Part shown: positions 54,664 through 64,000 of the stretch, piece by piece
How positions within the stretch are numbered: position 1 is the first letter of the stretch
Layout of the letters: each line of letters begins with the position of its first letter
Assembly: GCA_029204225.1 (NCBI GenBank)
Contig: CM055111.1
Location: 29,406,340 to 29,470,339 of the forward strand
Source: Diphasiastrum complanatum
Lineage: Eukaryota > Streptophyta > Lycopodiopsida > Lycopodiales > Lycopodiaceae
Direction of reading: 5' to 3'
Length of the DNA stretch: 64,000 bases
The notes under the pieces: generated by a model
Seen by the model: only the letters and a program-made list of their open reading frames with translations
Database searches by the model: none
What the model was told of the DNA's origin: nothing
Made by a program: the position numbers and the translations under genes

Positions 54664-55320
54664 ATGATTCTTAAGATCCAGATTGCATCCAATTGTATGA
54701 GCAAGATCCAATCACTTTGGGTTCTATCATCAAATAAATCTAAGATCTGGACAGTCAATAACAAGAAGGACAATGAATCAAGCAGCACACCTTTTCAGAA
54801 CCAAAACTGGCACCAAGGCACAGAGCTCAAACCAGAAGGCAATGCAGTCGTCATCACCAAGTGGAGACTGAGAGATGGCAAAGCATTTGCCATCATCACC
54901 CTCAATATCAAGGATACTCAGATCAGCCACATACATGCTGCTCAGACAACTATGGATGCATGGGACATCCTAGCAACTCTCTACGATATTAGAGATGTTA
55001 CATCCAAGCTTCATCTGAGGGAGAAATTCTTCACTCTCAGAATGTCTGACACAGATAGTTTTTTGAGTCACCTCAACACGTTCAAAAATCTTATGGAGCA
55101 GTTGACTGCAACTGGCTCAGTCATAGAAGATTTCGATGCATTAATGACTCTATTATCAAGTCTACCTGAAGCCTACGAAAATTGGGTAATGACAATTTCT
55201 ACCCAGGAGCACCTCACTCTATCAAGAGTAATTTCACTGCTCCTAGAAGAAAAGATCAGAAGGTCAGCATCCTCCTCAGGCTCAGTATTGGATCCTCAAG
55301 CTCTATATTCAAAAAATTAG
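54664..55320 (+). pseudogene. Copia B gag
   Basis: Open for 218 codons. AFAIITLNIKDTQISHIHAA, TTMDAWDILATLYDIRDVTS, HLREKFFTLRMSDTDSFLSH, TFKNLMEQLTATGSVIEDFD and LSRVISLLLEEKIRRS are the copia gag helices, parallel to element A gag. The first about 45 residues do not look like a gag start and no 5' LTR or primer site precedes it, so the element is 5'-truncated against the gypsy leader. A TAG at 55,318 separates it from the knuckle. Confidence 0.88.
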
Positions 55321-55374
55321 AAGTTTAGATCCAAGAGATCTACAAAATCAGGCTCTACTGACAAGAAGAGCAAC

Positions 55375-55920
55375 ATGCAGTCTTCTAGACCAAATTCCGG
55401 TCCAGGATCGAATTCAAGCTCTTCATCATTCCAACCAGTGCAGAAACTTTTCTACAGATACTGTAAGAGGACTGGCCATGAAATCAAGGACTGTCAAACT
55501 TTAAAGTACAACAATGAAAAGAAGAAGCAGTTCCAACAACAAACACATAGTGCTACAGCCAGTCAATCAAATCAACAACAAAAAGAAGAAGATGAAGCAG
55601 CTTTCATGACCAAAGTTGGAGCACAATAGAATATCGATTCCTGGTATCTAGATTATGGAGTAACTCAACACATGGCTCACCATCGCGACTGGTTCAAGGA
55701 CTATAAGTCATTCACCCACTCTCAAGTTGTGCAACTTGGAGACAACTCATCACATTCAATCGAAGCTGAAGAAACAGTCAAAGTTGAATTCAAAAGAGAT
55801 GAAGTCAAGTTGTTGTCCAACGTTCTCCATGCTCCAAATCTGACCAAGAATCTGCTCTCAATTAACAAGGCGATACCTGCAAAGTGGTTGAAGCTGCAAC
55901 CACTCAGCTTGTCACTATAG
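55375..55920 (+). pseudogene. Copia B zinc knuckle and protease
   Basis: FYRYCKRTGHEIKDC: the first knuckle Cys is Tyr, the rest is intact. After QSNQQQKEEDEAAFM and a TAG at 55,627 comes SWYLDYGVTQHMAHH: the active site is DYG instead of DSG/DTG with Ala changed to Val, so it is doubtful or dead. VQLGDNSSHSIEAEETV and LLSNVLHAPNLTKNLLS follow; the frame ends at 55,920. Confidence 0.88.
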
Positions 55921-55979
55921 GAAAGCGAAAGGGGAACATGTATCACTTTAGGATCCGAGTAACTTCAGAGCAAGCTCAC

Positions 55980-57560
55980 TAGATCAACGAATCAATGGAT
56001 ATCACATGGCACAAGAGGCTGATCGCATGAATACAATTGCTCTATACAATGCTAGCCAGAGCGGAGCATTCACTAGTGTCAACATCAACTGGTACACTCT
56101 GACATCTGTGGACCGTTTGATGTGGTGTCCCTGGGAGGTTCAAAGTACTACATCACTTTCATTGATGATTGCAGCAAGTTTACAACCATGTACTTTATCC
56201 ACAACAAATCAGAGGCACTGGACAAATTCATAGAGTTCATGGATTGGGCTGAGAAATGGACTGATAAGAAGGTGAAGCAGTTGAGAACAGACAGAGGAGG
56301 AGAATATGTCTCCAAATGCTTTGCTGAGTTTTGCACTAGCAGAGGCATACTTCACTTGAAGACTGCAGCCTACACACCACAACACAATGGTGTGGCAGAG
56401 AGGAGAAATTAGACTCTCATGGAAGCTGTGAGATCTATAAAGTCCTCAACACAGGATTTTAGTCTAAGCATGCCATACAAAGCAACCACACATGGGAACC
56501 GGTGGAGATTAAATCAACCCAACGAAACCTAGATCGTATCCAAGGATCCTATTCTAAGCATGCCAATAACAGTCAACAAAAGGGAACCTGATGGTGGACA
56601 AACCAACCCAACCAACCTAGATCGAACAGATCTAGCCCCCAATCTATGGATCAATCACAAAGAAGAGTGTGGCATCACACCAGCAGCATCTTGCCACCGG
56701 TCATGCTATCAAGCATACACTAGTGAGAGCCCATGCACCACTAGTAGTGCACTGTGACACCTCACTGGACACCTATGTAGCCTATCTGGGCCATGTCATC
56801 CAGTTCTCCAATGACACTGATAGAACCATATCAACTCCTCCACCATGTGTTTAGGCCTAGAACCATTAATTATGACCATGTACACATAAGGGCCCCAATT
56901 CCCTTATAGTCACAATTAACTTACGGGTTGTTGGTCTATCGGTCCCTAGCATGGACACGTTACCTGAGACTAGTCATGGGCATGACAAGATCCATGATGG
57001 CCTATTCAAAGACATTAAAATTCTTATGGGCTAAAGCAGTAGCTACATCCAACTACCTGCAGAACATGACAGGTAGATCCAATGTTGCACATACCACGCC
57101 ACACGGGGTTTGGTGGGGCAACAAACCAAGTCTAACACATGTGCGCATTTTTGGATGCATTGCATACACCCACATTCCAGATCAGAAAAGAAATAAGCTG
57201 GATGAAAAGATAAAGTAGTGATTACTCATAGGATATAATGTTCATTCATCATACTATAGGATCTACATGTCTGACAGTAGACAGATCAAGACTGTCAGAG
57301 ATGTCAGATTTGATGAGTCAAAGACAATGGCTAGTGGAGATCCAGTTGGCTACGAAATCTTGACCAGAGGCTACTATGACCTACCAACATCTACGAAGGG
57401 AGCAAACCCTGAGCACCTTGAACAAGATGGTCAAATTTCAGATGGACAGAGTGACTGTTCAAATGACGAGCAACAAGGTGCACATCCTGTGCCTAGGACA
57501 CCTGCTACTCACCACAATCCAACAGCCAACAAAGGCAAGGCCATCAAGCTGACTGTGAAC
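55980..57560 (+). pseudogene. Copia B integrase, interrupted
   Basis: ITFIDDCSKFTTMYFI (first Asp), VKQLRTDRGGEYVSKCFAEF (second Asp), PQHNGVAERRN then stop and TLMEAVRS, where 549 bp are inserted (56,439-56,987). The frame resumes MMAYSKTLKFLWAKAVATSN, TPHGVWWGNKPSLTHVRIFG, RNKLDEKIK and SDSRQIKTVRDVRFDESKT, with a linker to 57,560. The zinc region before 56,100 is mostly unreadable. Confidence 0.88.
56439..56987. mobile_element. 549-bp insertion in copia B integrase
   Basis: Flanked by AGATCTAT (56,431-56,438) and AGATCCAT (56,988-56,995), a 7/8 match; removing it restores VRSMMAYSK. No clear inverted ends (AAAGTCCTCAAC versus CATGACA), no A-tail and no coding sequence. The word CTAAGCATGCCA occurs twice (near 56,463 and 56,553). 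An 8-bp duplication would suit a hAT-type non-autonomous element; a SINE or rearranged scrap is possible. Confidence 0.7.
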
Positions 57561-58735
57561 TCTCCAAGATGATCCACAAGGGAAAGAAGAGCACCTGCCG
57601 GATTTGTGCCTGATAGATCAGCCTCTATATCAGAGGAATTCTATGGATTCAGAGGAGAACCTCAAACATATGAGAAAGCTATCAGTTGTCCAGATAAGGA
57701 CAAGTGGATTAAAATGATGGAAGACGAGATGAATTCCATGTAGCAGAACAATGTCTAGAATCTGGAGCCATTACCAGCAGACAAAAAGACTATAAAATGC
57801 AAATGGGTTTTCAAATACAAGTATGGACCTGATGGCAACGTATCAAAATACAATGCCAGATTGGTGGCGAAAGGTTTCTCTCAGAAGTATGGTATTGACT
57901 ATCTTGAAACCTTTTCTCCAGTCGTAAAGCATTCGTCCTTACGTCTACTATTTGCATATGCAATAGCATATAATCTCAAGATCCACACAGTGGATGAAAA
58001 GACTGCCTTCCTACACAGCGAGTTGAATGAAAAGGTCTATATGGACCAACCACCGGGATTCATCTACTCACGCTTTGCAAACTACACCTGCCGAATGCAA
58101 AGATGCATATATGGACTGAGGCAATCTGCCAGATAGTGGTATAAGAAGAAGGATCACACTCTCAGATCCTTGGGATTTCAACCATTGATGGCCGACTACA
58201 ATGTCTATACAAAGGTCACAGATGGAAAAATCATAATCATAGCAGTCTACATAGATGACACTTTGATTCTGTCCAGAAGCGACGAGCTGATTGCTCAGGT
58301 GAAGCATGATATTTCACAGCATTTTAAAATATCAGACCTAGGGGAAACAAGATGCTATCTAGGATTGTAGATTGATAGAGATCTTGACAAAGGGAAGTTG
58401 TATCTTCACTAGTCAAGATACATCCATAAAATCATTGATGATTTTCAAATGACAGACTACAAGGGAACTAATATGCCGATGGTAGCTGGAACAATTCTGA
58501 CCAAGTAAGACTGCCTGCAGAATGCGGAAGAGCAGGAAGCCATGCAAAACGTGCCCTACAAGAGATTAATCAGATCACTCATGTACTTGGCAAATAATAC
58601 ATACCCTAACATTGCTTATGCAGTTTTCAGAATGAGCCAATTTAATATCAATCTGGGCCCTACGCACTAGAAGATAGCCAAGAGAATTCTCCAATACCTT
58701 CAACAGACAAAAGATTGATGGTTGTGTTTCTCTCA
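57561..58735 (+). pseudogene. Copia B reverse transcriptase
   Basis: CKWVFKYKYGPDGNVSKYNA, LVAKGFSQKYGIDYLETFSP, KIHTVDEKTAFLHSELNEKV, CIYGLRQSAR-stop-WYKK and the catalytic variant YIDD at 58,248-58,259 (AVYIDDTLILS). Then HFKISDLGETRCYLGL-stop-IDRD and YKRLIRSLMYLANNTYPNIA. Several TAGs stand where Trp or Gln is expected. Confidence 0.9.
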
Positions 58736-59198
58736 GCATGAAAGATTCTAGATCAAACCCTATAGCGATGCAAGCTGGGCATCCCTGAAAGATGATTGCA
58801 AGAGCATCTCAAGAGGGTGCACAATAGCAGCCGGTGTAGTTGTGATATGGATCAGCAGAAAGCAGACTGTGACTATGCAATTATCTTGCGAAGCAGAGTA
58901 TGTTGCAACAGTCAAGATGGCGAACGAGCTTACATGGCTCAAGCAGTTCCTTGACGGACTGGGAGAGAACTCCAATGAGCTGCTGCTACTATTCATGGGT
59001 AACACATTTGCCATTCGTCTGGCGAAGGATCCAATGTTTTATTCCAGAACAAAACACATTGCTATCAGATATCATCTGATAAGAAATCTGGTTGAGAAAG
59101 ACAGGCTGAAAACCGAGTTTATTCCAACGAAGCAAATGGTGGCTGATATATTCACAAAGCCTCTTGAAACTAATAGTTTCTATCTTTCAAAGCCTTAG
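58736..59198 (+). pseudogene. Copia B RNase H
   Basis: YSDASWASLKDDCKSISRGC, RKQTVTMQLSCEAEYVATVK, LTWLKQFLDGLGENSNELLL, AKDPMFYSRTKHIAIRYHLI and TEFIPTKQMVADIFTKPLET, ending at the stop 59,198. Open for 118 codons at the end. 59,199-59,410 is an AT- and T-rich untranslated stretch leading to the purine tract GAAAAAGGAGGCAC. Confidence 0.9.
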
Positions 59199-59410
59199 CA
59201 TTTTTTCTTAGTTTTTCTTTTGCTATTTTTTTGGGACTGTGCATTTTGAACTATGTTTCGCACGATCTACATTTTTGAACTATTTTGTCACACAATTCGC
59301 ATTTTTGTGTCATGAAGAAAATTCAGCATTAGGCCTAAAACACTTAGAAAATAATTCTGGCTTTTCCCGACATTGTCGCATTTTTCACATTTTTGAGAAA
59401 AAGGAGGCAC

Positions 59411-60237
59411 TGTTTTTAAAATGCCTTAGAAAAATTTTCTAGCCTACCTTCGCCCTTTTTCGCCATTCGGAAAAAAGGAGACACTATCTCTAAAATGCCT
59501 TAAAAATACTTTCAGGGCAACCTTCGCATTTTTCGCCCTTTTCACCTTTTTTGGGAAAAAGTGAAGGTGCCCTTGAAAAGACGAAGGTGCCCTTAAAAAG
59601 GTGACACTACTCTTAAAATATTATAAGGGTCTTTAAGCAAAAGGTGAAGGCCTGCAACATGAAGGCACTGTCCAACGGGCAAAAGGTAGCTAATGCACGA
59701 GCAAAAGGAGAAGGTCAAATGACACGACACGACACAAAATTGTTTGTGACATAAAACTCTTCGCATTCCAAAGGACCAAGAAGATCAAACAAGTACCATG
59801 TAGTACAGCTTTCTGATCTGATATGATGGCATCAGCAGAAGAGCGTTAGGACATGCCTAATCCACCGCTCTTGTAATCCGAGATTAGTTGTAGATCGTTT
59901 AATCCCTCTAATCAGAAATGTGACTCTGAATATATGTATTGCTAGACAGTCAAGAAAGAGAGAGTCATGGACACAGAGTGAGTTTATAAATTAGTAGTAG
60001 CTAGTCAATTTTCATGAGAGAGAACATCTTTCTCGCACTATCGCACTGATCTGAAAAACAGACAGCACTCAAGAAAATATTGTAAAATTTAGTTCTGATA
60101 TAGAAGTGATTTTCTCAATGCTTTCTTCTGTGATATGTATGATCTGCAATATTGGAATGCATGCTATCAATAGATAAATTTCCGCTGTTGTTTTTATTCA
60201 ATATTATCTGCTGTTTATAAGTTTGAATTTTACAACA
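59411..60237 (+). repeat. 3' LTR of copia B
   Basis: 827 bp, TGTTTTTAAAATGCC to AATTTTACAACA; the ends pair as TGTT---AAAAT. The first 230 bp hold two or three degenerate copies of the region around its own start (AAAAAGGAGRCACT then TCTAAAATGCCTTA) near 59,396, 59,472 and 59,596. No 5' partner is in the window. Confidence 0.75.
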
Positions 60238-60299
60238 GATTTATAGTAGCGATTTGGGGCTTGGAAGAGAATTAGACCATAGTCAGTAGCAGTAGCAGA

Positions 60300-61103
60300 G
60301 CCAGTACAAATCATTATGGCCTAGGTGATGAGCTCACCAACTTGGTCCAATCATTTGCTATTCAAGACACTCTTCCATCCATTGAAAAGTTGCATAATGT
60401 TCTTGTGGCCGAGGAGAGTAGACTTCTACATCTCAAGGCAAGAATGGATGGCATGTCACTTAATGGAGGAGAGGAGAAAGCAAACTTTACATTCAAAGGC
60501 AAGAAGAAACAACATCCATTCAAGAAGAATCAAGGCAAGGAGGCCGAGATGAAGAATGGAGGATCTACTTCCAAAAGCAAGGTGAAGAACAAGGCAAAGC
60601 TCAAGTGTTTCTTTTGTGGGAAGAAAGGACACTTTGCCTCGGAATGCTACTTGAAGAAGAATCAACAAGCCAATGGAGATCAAGGGAACATTGCTCAAGA
60701 GGAAGAAGATGAGGATGGATTCAACACATCCTTAATGGTTGCATCTACACCAACTTCAAGTCAAGACACATGATGGATAGATAGTGGGGCCAGTTCCCAC
60801 GTGTCTTTTAACAAGCATTATTTTTCTACTCTTCTATCTTGTAATGACTCTAAGAAGTCAATATACACTGCTAGTGATCAAGCATGCAAGATAGATGGCA
60901 TATGATCTATTCCTCTTTGCTTAGACACATCTAAAAGGATAGATCTAGATAATGTTTTGTATGTTTCTACCATTTCAAGAAACTTGCTTAGTGTAGGACA
61001 ATTAATGGACAATGGACTAGATGTACATTTCAAGAATGGAGTTTGTTCCATCTTGAAAAATGATAAGTCCATAGCTAGTGGCATTAAGTAAGGTAGACTT
61101 TTC
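60300..61103 (+). pseudogene. Copia C gag and protease
   Basis: Gag C-terminal half: LPSIEKLHNVLVAEESRLLH, a Lys-rich region, CFFCGKKGHFASEC (intact knuckle), an acidic linker, then a TGA at 60,770 directly before WIDSGASSHVSFNKHYF with intact DSG. VLYVSTISRNLLSVGQLMDN and a stop at 61,087 follow, then GRLFKLDANV. There is no LTR or gag start: the element begins about 60 bp after LTR B. Confidence 0.88.
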
Positions 61104-61143
61104 AAGTTGGATGCTAATGTTGCAAATGAAAGTGTGAACTTAA

Positions 61144-62000
61144 GTGGCTAGGGAGGAGCTATCTCAAGTGGAGCTTTGGCATAAGAGATTAGGCCATCAT
61201 AATCTTCAATCTATGGAGTCAATGGAAAGCAAGGAACTAGCTCTCGGCCTACCAAGAGCTTTCAAGAAGTGTGGAAAGATGTGTGGGGCATGTGGCCTTG
61301 CAAAGTCACACAAATCTTCTTACAAGAGATCTTCATCAAGATCTCCCTCTCCCTTGGATCTCATACATTCTGATGTACATAGTTTTTCACATGCACATAA
61401 TGGAGGTGCCTTGATGTATGTAACTTTTATAGGTGATTGTACTAGATTCACATGGATTGAGTTACTATCAAAGAAAAGTCTTGTTTATGAAGCTTTCATT
61501 AAGTTCAAGTCTCTAGTAGAGAAGCAACTTAGTACTTCCATCAAAGCACTAAGATGTGATAATGGAGGAGAGTACAGCTCCAATAAAATGAAAGACTTTT
61601 GTGAGATCAATGGCATTAAATTGCAATACACTTGTTCCTACACCCCCCCAACAAAATGGGGTGGCCGAGAGGAAAAATAGGAGTTTATGTGAGTGTGCAA
61701 AGTCTTTAAGACTTGATGCATCACTTCCCATCTCATTTTGGGGAGAAGCTATAACATGTGCTAATTACTTGTGTAATAGACTTCTTAGTAGTGCTATAGA
61801 TGGGATCTCACCTTTTCAAGCATTGTTTGGTAGGAAACCCAATGGAAAAGATTTTAAGATCTTTGGATGTATTTTTATGTCCACATCCCTTCTTGTCCAC
61901 ATCCCTTTGGAGACAAGGAGGAAGGAAGATGCTACCTCCTTCAAAGGGATTTTTGTGGCTATGGAGAAAATAGCAAGGGCTATAGGATATATGATCCTAT
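61144..62000 (+). pseudogene. Copia C integrase
   Basis: QVELWHKRLGHHNLQSMESM, CGKMCGACGLAKSHKS (zinc region, intact), LIHSDVHSFS, YVTFIGDCTRFTWIEL where the usual FIDD has become FIGD, IKALRCDNGGEYSSNKMKDF (second Asp), then a +1 shift in a run of C near 61,650 and QNGVAERKNRSLCECAKSLR (Glu). PFQALFGRKPNGKDFKIFGC and a second shift near 61,880 lead into the long RT frame. Confidence 0.92.
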
Positions 62001-63000
62001 ATCCAAGAAAGTAAAGGTAAGCAAGGATGTACTTTTTTATGAGTCACAATTTGCTAAGAGCTTGTCTAATGGATCTAACCCATTGTGCATTGAAGATCTT
62101 GACAAACCCCAGGAGGATCTTGACAAACCCAAGGATGGAGACAAGGATCCGAGTCAAAGGGGGCCGAGAAGATCATCAAGAAGCAAGGTCGAGCCCTCAA
62201 GGATCACCTATGTGGACAAGGGAAAGCAAAAGGAAGACTCTACATCTTCTACCTCTTACTCTTTCTTAGCTACATTGCTTGAAGAACCATCATCCTTTGA
62301 AGAAGCATATAGATCTAAAGTTTGGAGAGATGCAATGCAAGTAGAGTATGATGCATTAGAAGAAAATCATACTTGGAATCTTGTAAATCTTCCAAGAGGG
62401 AAGAAACCACTCGCATGTAAGTGGATTTATAGAATAAAGTACAATAAAGATGGATCTATTAGTAAATACAAAGCTAGGCTTGTTGCTAAGGGATTTCTTC
62501 AAATAAAAGGATTGGATTATGAAGAAACATTTGCACCTGTAGCTAAGCTTGTAACAATTAGATTAATCATTTTCATTGCTACTTTGTTCAAGTGGGATCT
62601 CTACCAAATGGATGTGACAAATGCTTTCTTTAATGGCTTCTTAGAAGAGGAAATCTACATGATGCAACCCGAGGGCTTCATCAAGGTTGGTGAGGAGCAA
62701 AAAGTGTGCTACTTAAGGAAGAGCCTATATGGCTTGAAGCAAGCAACTAGAGCTTGGTACTCTAGGTTGCATGATTTTCTCTATTCCCTTGGCTTTGTAT
62801 TAAGTGCATATGAACCTTCTTTATATTTCAAATGTAATGAAGGAATGATCATCATTTTGGTGCTTTATGTTGATGACATCATTATGATAGGAAATGATGA
62901 TGAAGGCATAAGCAAAGTAAACGTTGATTTATCTAGTGAGTTCAAGATGGTAGATCTAAGCTTCCTAAAGTTTATACTTGGGATAGAAGTGTCTAGATAA
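61990..63000 (+). pseudogene. Copia C RT, truncated
   Basis: The longest intact coding stretch here: 377 codons open from 61,867. Linker PRRSSRSKVEPSRITYVDKG, then [80 protein letters not shown] and a canonical catalytic LYVDDIIMIGND. After FKMVDLSFLKFILGIEVSR the element is cut at about 62,997; RNase H and LTR are absent. The active site is intact, so this copy looks younger than its neighbours. Confidence 0.93.
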
Positions 63001-64000
63001 AGCTTTGTCATCTGTATAGTAGTATAGTAGCAAACAGACAATGACAATAACGAAGCTGGAGATGGCGCTTCGACCTTGGAGATAGATATGGCACAGGCTT
63101 TGTTTTTTAAATGTCACTCCTAATTCAAATTTTTGAGTGTTCCCAACTATTGGGAGGGAATATTTTGACATTTTGAAAATTATACTTTAACTGTGATTAA
63201 GCACCAATGATGTTTGATGTGACTTAAATAAGGTAGATTCATTTTCATGGAAAGTAGTGCAGGCAGATGCATAAAGAAGTTAGAAAATGATATTTTAATT
63301 ACTTTATTGTTATTTTTTTCTCTCCTACATGGCATTTCTTATAACTCCCTCTATGGGCCATATTTTCTCTAATGAAGTGCTAGTCTTGCCTTCTTCTTGT
63401 ATCTAACAGACTCTTGTCCTCCAAGAGACTCATCCTCTTCATCTAGGACAATATCAAAGAGGTCTTGGATCACTAGAAGCGACTCCATCCTCACTTTCCA
63501 TATTGAGTAGTTTGTAGAATTTAACATCTCACTAGATCCAAGAAGGAATCAATCAATGGTTCCCATCTCCCTAATGAATTGTACTAATGATGTACTTGTT
63601 GGACCTCCCTAATCTCTTTTCCAAAAGTTGCCTCACAAGAAACTCACTTGATGTTCAAAAAGACACAAGTGGCAAGATCTCCTTGATCTTGATTCACAAG
63701 AACTTATTGGAAGGTTTCTACAAAACAATGCTCAAGAAAATTGGTTTTGATTTGAACCTAGAAACTCACAAAGGTTTCACTTGTCTTGATTACCTCAAAT
63801 TTGACTTCTAGCCATAGTTCTTACACTCCCTCAAAAAGATGAAATGAAGGTTAGATGAGAATCTATCGAAGACTTACCAAATCAAGTTGATTTTGACTAT
63901 TTTTGGACAATAAATGATTGAAACTTGTACTTTCCTCTTGATGGTTCTTCAGGACCTATAAAACACATTTAAATGGCTTGAATCCAGCCTCAATTTATTA
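63001..64000. other. No recognisable feature
   Basis: AT-rich sequence after the copia C breakpoint. A 74-codon frame at 63,587-63,811 matches nothing I know. No LTR end, primer site or splice-linked coding pattern was seen. Confidence 0.5.

Overview
The window is nuclear DNA of a land plant with a large, transposon-filled genome. This rests on Ty1/copia and Ty3/gypsy LTR retrotransposons with plant-type primer sites (initiator-Met tRNA and, degraded, Asp tRNA), Tat-like gypsy protein sequence, short GT-AG introns, and heavy decay by stop codons of the C-to-T kind. The strongly decayed repeats and the absence of any intact host gene would fit a fern, lycophyte or gymnosperm, but I cannot name the species.

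Layout. 1-3,052: end of a gypsy pol, a leader-like stretch with a repeated CTCGCAGA-type motif, a decayed gag-like frame and an LTR, apparently inserted into a copia element (3,053-4,281). 4,328-4,892: a foldback element with a promoter-like loop. 6,347-9,323 (minus): an unidentified frame with protein repeats and a decayed, intron-containing transposase-like gene. 9,912-10,222: a histone H3-like (possibly CENH3-like) pseudogene. 10,374-17,009 (minus): copia element A with both LTRs, a 373-bp MITE-like insertion in its RT/RNase H, and the tail of a second copy beyond its 5' LTR. 17,128-18,090: gypsy LTR and pol end. 19,269-25,774 (minus): a composite gypsy unit between direct repeats, with four zinc knuckles, protease, the start of RT, two tandem primer sites, a gag-like frame and a 24-bp minisatellite. 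26,200-31,260: copia and gypsy scraps plus an unidentified decayed coding region.

31,668-48,069 is a very large inverted repeat. Its arms (about 4.3 and 5.7 kb) carry the same LTR Y, RT Z and element W in mirror order around a 6.4-kb spacer. The spacer holds element X (copy 1), a solo LTR with perfect 5-bp target duplications, and the end of a Y element. 48,039-52,817 continues with Y gag-protease-integrase fused to X (copy 2). 52,818-54,545 is a gypsy LTR, an Asp-tRNA primer site and a leader with the CTCGCAGA-type array. 54,664-60,237 is copia element B with its 3' LTR; 60,300-63,000 is copia element C, cut inside RT; 63,001-64,000 shows nothing recognisable.

No element looks able to move by itself: every pol has stops, frameshifts or lost catalytic residues. 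The main points for a second look are the inverted repeat, the gag-like frame shared by two gypsy units beside their LTRs, the CTCGCAGA-type array shared by two gypsy leaders, the RT-less but conserved element X, the H3-like pseudogene and the intron-containing transposase-like gene.
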